Positions 1 through 10,161 are shown, counted from the stretch's first letter. The stretch: 64,000 bases of DNA from Citrobacter sp. Marseille-Q6884 (GCF_945906775.1 NZ_CAMDRE010000002.1:1054001-1118000), one strand, 5' to 3'. Program-made: numbers and translations. Notes: generated from the letters alone by a model not told the origin.

Positions 1-308
1 CACCCTGGGATCTCAAACCGGGTGAAACGGTTTCGCTGAAGCTACAGGTACGGAGTCGGTATGGTATTCGCCATCTGACGTGGCAAGGTGACATTCAGGC
101 GCTGAGTCTGACGGCGGGGACGAACAACAACAGTGCACAAGGATGGACGATTATTATGCCGAAGTGGAACAGCAGCGAAGGGGCAACCAACCGCTGGCGG
201 CTGTCGGTAGTGGTGGAAGACGGGCAAGGCCAGCGTGTCTCTTCCAATGAGATCACGCTCTCACTGACCGAACCGTTTATTAGCGTGTCGGGAAATGATC
301 CTCATTAA
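1..308 (+). CDS. ychO: Invasin-like outer-membrane protein, C-terminal fragment (YchO)
   Basis: The open frame enters the window at base 3 and stops at TAA 306-308, giving about 101 residues. It reads PWDLKPGETVSLKL near the start and ends ITLSLTEPFISVSGNDPH. In E. coli the gene next to narL on this side is ychO, an invasin/intimin-family beta-barrel protein with a C-terminal beta-sandwich. The fragment is rich in beta-type residues and lacks any membrane helix, which fits that C-terminal domain. The assignment rests mainly on synteny and recalled similarity; the barrel itself lies outside the window. Confidence 0.7.
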   Translation, partial: PWDLKPGETVSLKLQVRSRYGIRHLTWQGDIQALSLTAGTNNNSAQGWTIIMPKWNSSEGATNRWRLSVVVEDGQGQRVSSNEITLSLTEPFISVSGNDPH

Positions 309-317
309 ACTGACGTA

Positions 318-968
318 TCAGAAAATGCGTTCCTGATGCACCCATACCGCCGCTTCAACGCGCGATTTGAGCTTCATTTTCTTCAGCATATGTTTCACAT
401 GGACTTTAACCGTACTTTCAGTGATGTCCAGACGACGGGCAATCATCTTGTTCGGCAGACCCTGAGCGATCAGCTTCAGAATGTCACGTTCGCGCGGCGT
501 AAGTTGCGTAACATCACGGTCAGACGTGGCACGGTTGGCACGCAGACTGGCTGCCAGAACAGGCGTTAAGGCTTCGCTCAGCACCATTTCACCTGCTGCC
601 GCTTGTTGCAACGCTTTCAGCAGATCTTCCGGCTCCATGTCTTTTAACAGATAACCGTCGGCACCGCGTTTCAGTGCAGTCACCACGTCTTCCTCATGGT
701 TTGACACGCTGAATACGACAATGCGACCAGATAACGATTTCTCACGCAGCTTATCGAGTGTTTCCAGACCGTTCATACCTGGCATGTTCAGATCCAGTAA
801 GATCAGATCAGGATCCAGAGATTCCGCCAACTCGATACCCTGCTCGCCATTGCTGGCTTCGCCGACCACGGTAATATCGGATGCCATGCTGACAAGCTGT
901 TTAACACCGGTTCGCAGCATGGGATGATCGTCGATCAACAGGATGGTTGCCGGTTCCAGATTACTCAT
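318..968 (-). CDS. narL: Nitrate/nitrite response regulator NarL
   Basis: A 216-residue response regulator, the usual NarL length. Residues 7-125 form the receiver domain (acidic pocket LIDDHP at 11-16, phospho-acceptor Asp59 in LILLDLNMPG). A C-terminal LuxR-type helix-turn-helix includes ITESTVKVHVKHMLKKM. NarL, phosphorylated by NarX, activates narGHJI and narK and represses fermentation genes such as adhE. The frame is open 38 codons further upstream inside narX, but the MSNLEPATIL start at 968 matches the family and follows an AGGAGA-type ribosome site. Its start overlaps the narX 3' end (narX stops at 961), so the two are translationally coupled. Confidence 0.97.
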   Translation of the reverse strand: MSNLEPATILLIDDHPMLRTGVKQLVSMASDITVVGEASNGEQGIELAESLDPDLILLDLNMPGMNGLETLDKLREKSLSGRIVVFSVSNHEEDVVTALKRGADGYLLKDMEPEDLLKALQQAAAGEMVLSEALTPVLAASLRANRATSDRDVTQLTPRERDILKLIAQGLPNKMIARRLDITESTVKVHVKHMLKKMKLKSRVEAAVWVHQERIF

Positions 969-2757
969 GGGTATCTCCTTGGACTTCTGTGAAGTTTGTT
1001 TCGGGAATAAAAGTGACAGCAACTTCGGTACCGCCTGTCTCTCGACGGCGTACACGGCAATCGCCGCGCAAGCTTTGCGCACGATCGCGCATAATAATCA
1101 TGCCGTAATGGTTACTGCGTTCGGCGTTTTCCGGTACGCCGCAGCCGTTATCTTGCACGGTCAGTTTGACCTGTTTGCCATTTTGCACCACCGTGACGGT
1201 AACGTCATTGGCACGGGAGTGTTTAAGGGCATTACTCAGGGCCTCACGAGCAATTTGTAACAGGTGAATGGCCTGATGCGAAGGCACCAGACGTGGCGGC
1301 AACTGATAATCCAGCTTAACCGCAAAGCCAAAACGGGCGCTGTATTCCTGACAGCTGGCTTCCAGCGCAGGCCGCAAGCCGGGTTCCGTCAACTGCAAAC
1401 GGAAGGTGGTTAACAGTTCACGCAACTGCGCCCATGAGGCATTCAGCTCGTTACGAATCTGGCTAAGCAGCTCGCGGCTCGTTTCCGGGAGCGCATCGCC
1501 TTGCATCTGCAAACAGCTGACCTGCATCTTCATGCATGAGAGCGATTGTGCAATAGAATCATGGAGTTCACGTGCAATGGTGGCACGCTCTTCCATGACA
1601 ATCAACTGCTGCTGGCGCTCCTGGTGTCTGTCCAGTGCCAGCGTAGCGGTCAGTTGTTCCACCAGAGTGTCCACCAGTTGCTGTTGGTCATGGCTGAGAT
1701 GACGGCCATAAGGCAAGGTGGCGAGCAGAATTCCGTACTGGGTGTGGGCATCAGTCAGCCGCCATTTCAGCGTGCTTCCTCCCTCAATCGCGGGTAGCGT
1801 ACCGCGTGGGCACAGATGACACCCTTTTTCATCGCAGCTGAGACTGGACTGGCAGGTGAATTCCTGATGGTTATCTTCATCCTCCAGGTCATAAACCCGC
1901 AGCTCAATATCATGCAACTGCGTCAAATTTTGCAGACCGTTGAGCACCGGAGAGAGCCGCTCACACAACGGTACCTGAGAGTGCAGACGCCGATTGGCTT
2001 GCCACAGGAACGAGAGGATCTGGTTTTTATGTTCCAGGCCTGCTGTTTTCTCCTGCACCCGTTGTTCCAGCACGGCGTAACTTTCGGCCAGTTCCTCTGA
2101 CATGTTGTTCAGTGCGGATCCCAGCGCGGCCATCTCATTACGCCCGCTGATATGCGCACGTTGGGTAAAGTCACGCTGACTGACCGCACGCGCCATCGCC
2201 AGCAGTTGTTTCCATGGCTGCAGCAGGCGTACGCGTAGCCAGATAATGGTGAAGACCAGCAGTAATGCCATCAATATCGCCATCAGGCGATGCAGCAGAA
2301 CGACGCGTTCAATACGCAGTTCAGTGGTATGGTCAAAAGCCGTCACCAGCCGATCCAGTCCTGCGACAAAGCGCGAAACATCTGCCGCGACCGCATCGCC
2401 ATTTTTCGCGTGCGCAAGTCCTGGCGCCAGTTCGGTGTGCCAGTAATCCTGTAATGCTTTTAACTGAGCTTGTTGCCCGTCACGCTGCGCGGCACGCGTT
2501 AACTCCGGGCTAAACGCCGTTTTTTCCATCTCATCCAGCAGGGGTTGATCCCGAGCATCCAGCGGCACAGCGGCCAGCAGGCGATAACTCTGCATACGCA
2601 GTGAACCTGCTTTGTTGATGGCATGAGCGCTACCCTGAACTCCTTGAACCAGCCAACCGGAGACAGCCATACCGGCCACACCGATAGCGGTGGAGAGCAA
2701 AACAATGAGCGCCACCTGGTTGACCAGCGTAAGCGGGGAGAGACAACGTTTAAACAT
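961..2757 (-). CDS. narX: Nitrate/nitrite sensor histidine kinase NarX
   Basis: 598 residues, full length. An N-terminal membrane helix (about 15-37) precedes a periplasmic sensor with the P-box segment AINKAGSLRMQSYRLLA. A second helix (about 152-171) leads into a HAMP domain, then a cysteine-containing GAF-like central region. The HisKA_3 transmitter carries the phospho-acceptor His in IARELHDSIAQSLS, and an HATPase domain has an N box (REALSNALKHS) and a DNGCGVP G1 box. It senses periplasmic nitrate and nitrite and phosphorylates NarL. It heads the narXL operon, divergent from narK across a 340-bp control region. Confidence 0.97.
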   Translation of the reverse strand: MFKRCLSPLTLVNQVALIVLLSTAIGVAGMAVSGWLVQGVQGSAHAINKAGSLRMQSYRLLAAVPLDARDQPLLDEMEKTAFSPELTRAAQRDGQQAQLKALQDYWHTELAPGLAHAKNGDAVAADVSRFVAGLDRLVTAFDHTTELRIERVVLLHRLMAILMALLLVFTIIWLRVRLLQPWKQLLAMARAVSQRDFTQRAHISGRNEMAALGSALNNMSEELAESYAVLEQRVQEKTAGLEHKNQILSFLWQANRRLHSQVPLCERLSPVLNGLQNLTQLHDIELRVYDLEDEDNHQEFTCQSSLSCDEKGCHLCPRGTLPAIEGGSTLKWRLTDAHTQYGILLATLPYGRHLSHDQQQLVDTLVEQLTATLALDRHQERQQQLIVMEERATIARELHDSIAQSLSCMKMQVSCLQMQGDALPETSRELLSQIRNELNASWAQLRELLTTFRLQLTEPGLRPALEASCQEYSARFGFAVKLDYQLPPRLVPSHQAIHLLQIAREALSNALKHSRANDVTVTVVQNGKQVKLTVQDNGCGVPENAERSNHYGMIIMRDRAQSLRGDCRVRRRETGGTEVAVTFIPETNFTEVQGDTHE

Positions 2758-3097
2758 GGTGACTTCTTCCTTCCGGTTTTCGTTGAGCAGAAAACCTTAT
2801 TGAATGACGATTCAGCCGTAAGCAGTGGCGTTATTCTCGGCGATACACCGGAGTATACCCATACCTCAAATGGGCTACCCCTTAATTGCCGCGGGTAGGG
2901 GAGATTCCGGACGCAGGGGAGTAGGGGACGACAGAGGCGTGAAAAACCACATCTTTTTTATCGATGTCAGCTACTCATTAAGGGTGATGACAATTTTTAG
3001 GCATCAATAATGACGGCTTTTCCTTTGATTTATATCAACTTACCCCCGGCAGTAAACCCTAATGTTGCAGGCATCGAAACAAGTATCAGAGGTGTCT
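2758..3097. promoter_or_regulatory. narX-narK divergent control region with FNR box and NarL heptamers
   Basis: A perfect FNR palindrome, TTGAT-TTAT-ATCAA, lies at 3025-3038. A -10-like TAATGT at 3060-3065 implies a narK start near 3073, placing the FNR centre about 41.5 bp upstream, the classic class II position. NarL heptamers (TACYYMT) are seen at 2876-2882 (TACCCCT) and 2972-2978 (TACTCAT), with further partly matching inverted copies around 2890-2925. This agrees with the known E. coli narK promoter: anaerobic activation by FNR plus nitrate activation by NarL from distal sites. Promoter positions are inferred from sequence only. Confidence 0.85.
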
Positions 3098-4489
3098 ATG
3101 AGTCACTCATCTGCCCCGGAAAGGGCATCTGGAGCTGTAATTACAGAATGGCGGCCGGAAGATCCCGCCTTCTGGCAACAGCGTGGTCAGCGTGTCGCCA
3201 GCCGTAACCTGTGGATTTCCGTCCCTTGTCTGCTGCTGGCGTTTTGTGTATGGATGTTATTCAGTGCCGTTGCGGTGAATCTCCCGAAGGTGGGTTTCAA
3301 CTTCACAACCGAACAGCTGTTTATGCTGACAGCATTACCGTCGGTCTCCGGAGCACTGCTGCGCGTACCTTACTCCTTTATGGTTCCACTATTCGGTGGA
3401 CGTCGTTGGACGGCCTTCAGCACCGGCATTTTGATCATTCCCTGCGTGTGGTTAGGCTTTGCGGTGCAGGATACCTCCACGCCGTTTAGTACGTTTATTG
3501 TGATCTCTTTGCTGTGCGGCTTTGCAGGGGCAAACTTTGCTTCCAGCATGGCAAACATCAGCTTCTTCTTTCCTAAACAGAAGCAGGGTGGCGCGCTGGG
3601 TTTGAACGGTGGTCTGGGCAATATGGGCGTCAGCGTGATGCAGCTGGTTGCTCCGCTGGTGGTTTCGCTCTCCATCTTTGCTGCATTTGGTAGCCACGGC
3701 GTTGAACAACCGGATGGTACGCAGCTGTATCTGGCCAACGCGGCGTGGATTTGGGTTCCGTTCCTCGCTATTTTCACGCTGGCTGCATGGTTCGGTATGA
3801 ACGAACTGGCTACCTCAAAAGCGTCACTCAAAGAGCAATTGCCGGTACTGAAACGCGGACATCTGTGGATCATGAGTCTGCTGTATCTGGCGACCTTTGG
3901 CTCTTTCATTGGGTTCTCCGCCGGTTTCGCGATGCTGTCAAAAACGCAATTCCCGGATGTGCAGATCCTGCATTATGCCTTCTTTGGTCCGTTGATTGGC
4001 GCTCTGGCACGTTCTGCAGGCGGTGCAATCTCTGACCGACTCGGTGGGACGCGCGTGACGCTGGTGAACTTTGTTCTGATGGCCGTTTTCAGCGCCTTGC
4101 TGTTCCTGACCTTACCAACAAACGGTGTGGGCGGTAGCTTTATTGCCTTCTTTGCGGTGTTCCTGGCGTTGTTCCTGACGGCCGGTCTGGGGAGTGGTTC
4201 AACCTTCCAGATGATCTCCGTTATCTTCCGTAAGCTGACGATGGACAGGGTCAAAGCGGAAGGGGGCTCAGAAGAGAAAGCCATGCGTGAAGCGGCAACC
4301 GACACGGCGGCAGCGCTGGGCTTTATCTCAGCCATCGGCGCAATCGGCGGCTTCTTTATTCCGAAAGCATTTGGTACCTCTCTGGCGTTAACCGGTTCAC
4401 CGGTGGGCGCGATGAAACTCTTTCTGATTTTCTATGTTGCCTGCGTGGTTATCACCTGGGTGGTATACGGACGGCATTCTAAAAAATAA
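3098..4489 (+). CDS. narK: Nitrate/nitrite antiporter NarK
   Basis: 463 residues of the major facilitator superfamily, nitrate-nitrite porter family, with about 12 hydrophobic segments. The two glycine-rich nitrate signature segments are visible: GFAGANFASSMANISFFFP in the first half and the LFLTAGLGSGSTFQMI segment in the second. NarK imports nitrate and exports nitrite across the inner membrane during nitrate respiration, feeding NarG. I chose MSHSSAPERA at 3098, preceded by AGAGGTGTCT; twelve more open codons upstream lie in the promoter and transcript leader. A hairpin and T-run follow. Confidence 0.97.
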   Translation: MSHSSAPERASGAVITEWRPEDPAFWQQRGQRVASRNLWISVPCLLLAFCVWMLFSAVAVNLPKVGFNFTTEQLFMLTALPSVSGALLRVPYSFMVPLFGGRRWTAFSTGILIIPCVWLGFAVQDTSTPFSTFIVISLLCGFAGANFASSMANISFFFPKQKQGGALGLNGGLGNMGVSVMQLVAPLVVSLSIFAAFGSHGVEQPDGTQLYLANAAWIWVPFLAIFTLAAWFGMNELATSKASLKEQLPVLKRGHLWIMSLLYLATFGSFIGFSAGFAMLSKTQFPDVQILHYAFFGPLIGALARSAGGAISDRLGGTRVTLVNFVLMAVFSALLFLTLPTNGVGGSFIAFFAVFLALFLTAGLGSGSTFQMISVIFRKLTMDRVKAEGGSEEKAMREAATDTAAALGFISAIGAIGGFFIPKAFGTSLALTGSPVGAMKLFLIFYVACVVITWVVYGRHSKK

Positions 4490-4513
4490 AAAAGTAACTG
4501 TTGATTATCCATT

Positions 4514-4540
4514 GCGCGGTGTTAGACCGCGCTTTTTTTT
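4514..4540 (+). terminator. narK rho-independent terminator
   Basis: The stem GCGCGGT (4514-4520) pairs with ACCGCGC (4526-4532) around a 5-nt loop, followed by eight T residues. Confidence 0.9.
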
Positions 4541-4882
4541 ATCTTACTTTAGTTACAACATACTTAATTGTGAATTCAACGCTCAGGTCTGCCAAAACGG
4601 AGCGCGTAATATGCCTGGCAGGGGGCATACCCCTTAATACCCACTTCTAAAGAATTTAACATTTTCATGAGAATCGATTTTTAAAATTCCTTTTTAAATC
4701 AATGGATTATTTGTCATTAAAATATCCCACTTAGGAGGTATATAAAAATTAACCTCCCTTTTTCATCCCTGTCTGCCTTGATCGTTATCAATTCCCACGC
4801 GCTTTCAGAGCGTTACCTTCGCCACAACGTTAAGCAATGTCGATTTATCAGAGGGCCGACAGGCTCCTACAGGAGACAACCG
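4541..4882 (+). promoter_or_regulatory. narG promoter region: FNR box and upstream NarL sites
   Basis: A perfect FNR palindrome TTGAT-CGTT-ATCAA lies at 4778-4791, implying a transcription start near 4826. NarL heptamers TACCCCT (4628-4634) and TACCCAC (4638-4644) lie about 195 bp upstream, matching the distal NarL array of E. coli narG. A near-heptamer GGAGGTA at 4734-4740 sits close to the proximal (-89) region. The AT-rich tract between them is where IHF would bend the DNA in E. coli; I did not try to define an IHF site. The leader from 4826 to 4882 carries no gene. Confidence 0.85.
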
Positions 4883-7800
4883 ATGAGTAAATTCCTGGAC
4901 CGGTTTCGCTACTTCAAGCAGAAGGGTGAAACCTTTGCCGATGGGCACGGCCAGCTTCTCGAAACTAACCGGGACTGGGAGGATGGATACCGCCAGCGTT
5001 GGCAGCACGACAAAATTGTGCGTTCAACCCATGGGGTAAACTGCACCGGTTCATGCAGCTGGAAAATCTACGTGAAAAATGGTCTGGTCACCTGGGAAAC
5101 CCAGCAAACCGACTATCCCCGCACCCGTCCGGATATGCCTAATCACGAACCTCGCGGCTGCCCGCGTGGCGCGAGCTATTCCTGGTATCTCTACAGCGCT
5201 AACCGCCTGAAATATCCGCTGATGCGCAAACGTCTGATGAAGATGTGGCGTGAAGCGAAAAAGTTGCACAGCGATCCGGTAGAAGCCTGGGCATCCATCA
5301 TTGAAGACGCTGACAAAGCAAAAAGCTTCAAACAAGCGCGTGGTCGTGGTGGATTTGTGCGTTCCTCCTGGCAGGAAGTGAATGAACTGATTGCCGCGTC
5401 TAACGTATACACCGTCAAAACCTATGGTCCTGACCGCGTCGCGGGCTTCTCTCCGATCCCGGCGATGTCAATGGTCTCCTACGCGTCCGGTGCTCGTTAC
5501 CTGTCCCTGATCGGGGGAACCTGCCTGAGCTTTTACGACTGGTACTGCGACTTGCCGCCGGCTTCCCCGCAAACCTGGGGTGAACAGACTGACGTGCCTG
5601 AGTCTGCTGACTGGTACAACTCCAGCTATATCATCGCCTGGGGCTCTAACGTTCCGCAGACCCGTACGCCAGACGCCCACTTCTTTACTGAAGTCCGCTA
5701 CAAAGGCACGAAAACCGTAGCGATCACCCCAGACTACGCCGAAATCGCCAAACTGTGCGATCTGTGGCTGGCACCGAAACAGGGTACCGATGCCGCAATG
5801 GCGCTGGCGATGGGACACGTAATGCTGCGTGAATTCCATCTCGATAATCCGAGCCAGTACTTCACCGACTACGTGCGCCGTTACACCGATATGCCGATGC
5901 TGGTGATGCTGGAAGAGCGCGACGGCTACTATGCGGCAGGTCGTATGCTGCGTGCTGCAGATCTTGTTGATGCGCTGGGTCAGGAAAATAATCCGGAGTG
6001 GAAAACCGTCGCCATGAATACAAACGGCGATATGGTTGCACCTAACGGTTCAATCGGTTTCCGCTGGGGCGAAAAAGGCAAGTGGAACCTCGAACAACGC
6101 GACGGTACATCAGGCGCAGAAACTGAGTTGCAACTCAGCCTGCTCGGTAGCCAGGATGAGATCGCTGAAGTGGGCTTCCCGTACTTTGGCGGCGAAGGCA
6201 CCGAACACTTCAATAAAGTCGAACTGGAAAACATCCTGCTGCACAAACTTCCGGTTAAGCGTCTGCAACTGGCGGATGGCTCTACCGCGCTGGTCACCAC
6301 CGTCTATGACCTGACGCTGGCCAACTACGGCCTGGAACGTGGTCTGAACGATGAAAACTGCGCGACCAGCTACGATGACATGAAAGCATACACCCCGGCC
6401 TGGGCCGAGAAGGTGACCGGCGTTTCCCGTGCGAACATCATCCGCATTGCACGTGAATTTGCTGATAACGCGGATAAAACCCACGGCCGTTCGATGATTA
6501 TTGTCGGTGCCGGTCTGAACCACTGGTATCACCTGGACATGAACTACCGCGGCCTGATCAATATGCTGATCTTCTGCGGTTGTGTGGGGCAGAGCGGTGG
6601 TGGTTGGGCACACTATGTCGGCCAGGAAAAACTGCGTCCGCAGACCGGCTGGCAGCCGCTGGCGTTTGCTCTTGACTGGCAGCGCCCGGCACGTCATATG
6701 AACAGCACCTCTTACTTCTATAACCACTCCAGTCAGTGGCGTTATGAAACGGTCACTGCGGAAGAGTTGTTGTCACCGCTGGCGGATAAATCCCGCTATA
6801 CCGGTCATATGATCGACTTTAACGTCCGTGCTGAACGTATGGGCTGGTTACCGTCTGCGCCGCAGTTGGGGACTAACCCGCTGCGTATCGCCGAAGAGGC
6901 GGAAAAAGCAGGGATGAATCCGGTGGATTACACCGTGAAATCTCTGAAAGAAGGCTCTATTCGCTTTGCGGCTGAGCAGCCGGAAAACGGTAAAAACCAT
7001 CCGCGCAACCTGTTCATCTGGCGTTCTAACCTGCTGGGTTCCTCCGGTAAAGGCCATGAGTTCATGCTGAAGTACCTGCTGGGTACTGAGCATGGTATTC
7101 AGGGCAAAGATCTCGGTAAACAGGGCGGCGTGAAGCCAGAAGAAGTGGAATGGCAGGACAATGGCCTCGACGGCAAACTGGATCTGGTGGTGACGCTGGA
7201 CTTCCGTCTGTCGAGCACCTGTCTCTACTCTGACATCGTACTGCCAACCGCGACCTGGTATGAAAAAGACGACATGAATACCTCGGATATGCATCCGTTT
7301 ATTCATCCGCTGTCTGCTGCAGTTGATCCCGCCTGGGAATCGAAAAGCGATTGGGAAATCTACAAAGGGATCGCGAAGAAATTCTCCGAAGTGTGCGTCG
7401 GCCACCTCGGTAAAGAAACCGACGTCGTGACGTTGCCAATCCAGCACGATTCCGCTGCTGAGCTGGCGCAACCGCTGGATGTGAAAGACTGGAAAAAAGG
7501 CGAATGTGATCTGATCCCGGGTAAAACCGCGCCGCATATTCTGACGGTTGAGCGTGATTATCCGGCGACTTACGAGCGCTTCACCTCTATCGGCCCGCTG
7601 ATGGAAAAAATCGGCAACGGCGGTAAAGGTATCGCCTGGAACACCCAGAGCGAAATGGATCTGCTGCGTAAGCTCAATTACACCAAGGCAGAAGGTCCGG
7701 CGAAAGGCCAGCCGATGCTGAATACCGCAATTGATGCGGCAGAAATGATCCTGACCCTCGCACCGGAAACCAACGGCCAGGTGGCAGTGAAAGCCTGGGC

Positions 7801-8626
7801 GGCGCTGAGTGAGTTCACCGGACGCGACCATACGCATCTGGCGCTGAATAAAGAGGACGAGAAGATCCGTTTCCGCGATATTCAGGCGCAGCCGCGCAAA
7901 ATTATCTCCAGCCCGACCTGGTCTGGTCTTGAAGATGAGCATGTCTCTTACAATGCCGGTTACACCAACGTTCATGAGTTGATCCCATGGCGTACGTTGT
8001 CTGGTCGTCAGCAGCTGTATCAGGATCACCAGTGGATGCGTGATTTCGGGGAAAGCCTGCTGGTCTATCGTCCGCCAATCGACACCCGTTCAGTAAAAGA
8101 AGTGATGGGGCAGAAATCGAATGGTAACCCGGAAAAAGCGCTCAACTTCCTGACGCCGCACCAGAAGTGGGGTATCCACTCCACCTACAGTGACAACCTG
8201 CTGATGCTGACGTTGGGTCGCGGTGGCCCGGTAGTGTGGATGAGCGAAGCGGATGCGAAAGCGTTAGGCATCGCGGACAACGACTGGATTGAAGTCTTCA
8301 ACACCAACGGTGCGCTGACAGCCCGTGCAATCGTAAGCCAGCGTGTGCCGGAAGGGATGACCATGATGTACCACGCGCAGGAACGTATCGTGAACCTGCC
8401 GGGTTCAGAAATCACCAGCCAGCGCGGCGGTATTCATAACTCGGTGACGCGCATTACGCCGAAACCGACGCATATGATCGGTGGCTATGCCCAACTGGCA
8501 TACGGGTTTAACTACTACGGCACCGTCGGCTCTAACCGCGATGAGTTCGTCGTTGTCCGTAAGATGAAGAATATTGACTGGTTGGATGGCGAAGGTAATG
8601 ACCAGGTACAGGAGAGCGTAAAATGA
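4883..8626 (+). CDS. narG: Respiratory nitrate reductase A, alpha (catalytic) subunit NarG
   Basis: 1247 residues, full length. NarG binds the bis-MGD molybdenum cofactor and reduces nitrate to nitrite at the cytoplasmic face. The N terminus shows the unusual FS0 iron-sulfur ligands His50, Cys54 and Cys58 (STHGVNCTGSCSW), with a further Cys in the RGCPRGASYSW stretch. Molybdopterin oxidoreductase and dinucleotide-binding domains follow. There is no twin-arginine signal, as expected, because NarGH stays cytoplasmic and docks on NarI. The start MSKFLDRFRY follows AGGAGAC; 35 upstream open codons overlap the promoter. The stop overlaps the narH start (ATGA, 8623-8626). Confidence 0.98.
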   Translation: MSKFLDRFRYFKQKGETFADGHGQLLETNRDWEDGYRQRWQHDKIVRSTHGVNCTGSCSWKIYVKNGLVTWETQQTDYPRTRPDMPNHEPRGCPRGASYSWYLYSANRLKYPLMRKRLMKMWREAKKLHSDPVEAWASIIEDADKAKSFKQARGRGGFVRSSWQEVNELIAASNVYTVKTYGPDRVAGFSPIPAMSMVSYASGARYLSLIGGTCLSFYDWYCDLPPASPQTWGEQTDVPESADWYNSSYIIAWGSNVPQTRTPDAHFFTEVRYKGTKTVAITPDYAEIAKLCDLWLAPKQGTDAAMALAMGHVMLREFHLDNPSQYFTDYVRRYTDMPMLVMLEERDGYYAAGRMLRAADLVDALGQENNPEWKTVAMNTNGDMVAPNGSIGFRWGEKGKWNLEQRDGTSGAETELQLSLLGSQDEIAEVGFPYFGGEGTEHFNKVELENILLHKLPVKRLQLADGSTALVTTVYDLTLANYGLERGLNDENCATSYDDMKAYTPAWAEKVTGVSRANIIRIAREFADNADKTHGRSMIIVGAGLNHWYHLDMNYRGLINMLIFCGCVGQSGGGWAHYVGQEKLRPQTGWQPLAFALDWQRPARHMNSTSYFYNHSSQWRYETVTAEELLSPLADKSRYTGHMIDFNVRAERMGWLPSAPQLGTNPLRIAEEAEKAGMNPVDYTVKSLKEGSIRFAAEQPENGKNHPRNLFIWRSNLLGSSGKGHEFMLKYLLGTEHGIQGKDLGKQGGVKPEEVEWQDNGLDGKLDLVVTLDFRLSSTCLYSDIVLPTATWYEKDDMNTSDMHPFIHPLSAAVDPAWESKSDWEIYKGIAKKFSEVCVGHLGKETDVVTLPIQHDSAAELAQPLDVKDWKKGECDLIPGKTAPHILTVERDYPATYERFTSIGPLMEKIGNGGKGIAWNTQSEMDLLRKLNYTKAEGPAKGQPMLNTAIDAAEMILTLAPETNGQVAVKAWAALSEFTGRDHTHLALNKEDEKIRFRDIQAQPRKIISSPTWSGLEDEHVSYNAGYTNVHELIPWRTLSGRQQLYQDHQWMRDFGESLLVYRPPIDTRSVKEVMGQKSNGNPEKALNFLTPHQKWGIHSTYSDNLLMLTLGRGGPVVWMSEADAKALGIADNDWIEVFNTNGALTARAIVSQRVPEGMTMMYHAQERIVNLPGSEITSQRGGIHNSVTRITPKPTHMIGGYAQLAYGFNYYGTVGSNRDEFVVVRKMKNIDWLDGEGNDQVQESVK

Positions 8627-10161
8627 AAATTCGTTCACAAGTCGGCATGGTGCTGAATCTGGATAAGTGCATCGGTTGCCACACCTGTTCAGTCACCTGT
8701 AAAAACGTCTGGACCAGCCGTGAAGGGGTGGAATACGCGTGGTTTAACAACGTGGAAACCAAACCGGGCCAGGGCTTCCCGACAGACTGGGAAAACCAGG
8801 AAAAATATAAAGGCGGCTGGATCCGCAAGATCAATGGCAAAATCCAGCCGCGCATGGGTAACCGTGCGCTGCTGCTGGGTAAAATCTTCGCCAACCCGCA
8901 TCTGCCGGGGCTTGATGATTATTACGAGCCATTTGATTTTGATTATCAGAACCTGCACACCGCGCCGGAAGGCACTAAAGTGCAGCCGATTGCGCGTCCG
9001 CGCTCGCTGATCACCGGCGAGCGTATGGCGAAAATCGAGAAAGGCCCGAACTGGGAAGATGACCTGGGCGGTGAGTTTGAGAAGCTGTCGAAAGACAAAA
9101 ACTTCGAAAACATGCAGAAGGCGATGTACGGCCAGTTCGAAAATACGTTCATGATGTACCTGCCACGTCTGTGCGAGCACTGCCTGAACCCGGCCTGTGC
9201 GGCGACTTGCCCGAGCGGTGCAATCTATAAGCGTGAAGAAGATGGCATTGTGCTGATCGATCAGGACAAATGCCGCGGCTGGCGTATGTGCATCACCGGC
9301 TGCCCGTACAAAAAAATCTACTTCAACTGGAAGAGCGGAAAGTCTGAGAAGTGCATCTTCTGTTATCCGCGTATTGAAGCGGGTCAGCCGACCATCTGTT
9401 CAGAAACCTGCGTAGGGCGCATTCGTTACCTCGGTGTGTTGTTGTACGACGCCGATGCGATTGAGCGTGCTGCCAGCACTGAGAACGAGAAAGATCTCTA
9501 TCAGCGTCAACTGGACGTGTTCCTTGATCCAAACGATCCCGCGGTGATTGAGCAGGCGCTGCAAGACGGTATTCCACAGAGCGTGATTGATGCTGCGCAG
9601 CAGTCTCCGGTATACAAAATGGCCGTGGACTGGAAGCTGGCGCTGCCGCTGCATCCTGAATATCGCACGCTGCCGATGGTCTGGTATGTGCCGCCGTTGT
9701 CACCGATTCAGTCTGCGGCTGACGCGGGGGAAGTGGGTAGCAACGGGATTCTGCCGGACGTGGATAGCCTGCGTATTCCGGTTCAGTATTTGGCTAATCT
9801 GCTGACGGCAGGGGACACCCAGCCGGTGCTGCTTGCACTGAAACGTATGCTGGCAATGCGTCATTACAAACGCGCAGAAACCGTTGATGGCAAAGTGGAT
9901 ACTCGTGCGCTGGAAGAAGTCGGTCTGACCGAAGCTCAGGCGCAGGAAATGTACCGCTATCTGGCGATTGCTAACTACGAGGATCGTTTCGTGGTCCCAA
10001 GTAGCCACCGTGAGCTGGCACGTGAAGCCTTCCCGGAAAAAAGCGGTTGCGGTTTCACCTTCGGCGATGGTTGCCATGGCTCAGACAGCAAATTCAACCT
10101 GTTCAACAGCCGCCGCATCGATGCTATCGATGTGACCAGCAAAACGGAGCCGCACCAATGA
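8623..10161 (+). CDS. narH: Nitrate reductase A, beta (iron-sulfur) subunit NarH
   Basis: 512 residues. Four iron-sulfur centres carry electrons from NarI to NarG. The ligand motifs are visible: CIGCHTCSVTC at 16-26, CEHCLNPACAATC in the middle, and CRGWRMCITGC, where Trp replaces a Cys so that the cluster is [3Fe-4S]. Further Cys residues lie in SEKCIFCYPR and CSETCVG. These are the standard NarH features. Translation is coupled to narG by a 4-bp overlap and to narJ by another (ATGA, 10158-10161). Confidence 0.98.
   Translation: MKIRSQVGMVLNLDKCIGCHTCSVTCKNVWTSREGVEYAWFNNVETKPGQGFPTDWENQEKYKGGWIRKINGKIQPRMGNRALLLGKIFANPHLPGLDDYYEPFDFDYQNLHTAPEGTKVQPIARPRSLITGERMAKIEKGPNWEDDLGGEFEKLSKDKNFENMQKAMYGQFENTFMMYLPRLCEHCLNPACAATCPSGAIYKREEDGIVLIDQDKCRGWRMCITGCPYKKIYFNWKSGKSEKCIFCYPRIEAGQPTICSETCVGRIRYLGVLLYDADAIERAASTENEKDLYQRQLDVFLDPNDPAVIEQALQDGIPQSVIDAAQQSPVYKMAVDWKLALPLHPEYRTLPMVWYVPPLSPIQSAADAGEVGSNGILPDVDSLRIPVQYLANLLTAGDTQPVLLALKRMLAMRHYKRAETVDGKVDTRALEEVGLTEAQAQEMYRYLAIANYEDRFVVPSSHRELAREAFPEKSGCGFTFGDGCHGSDSKFNLFNSRRIDAIDVTSKTEPHQ

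Noticed and set aside
6848..8029. 393-codon minus-strand frame inside narG
   Set aside because: Antisense shadow of a highly conserved coding region; no ribosome site or recognisable protein.
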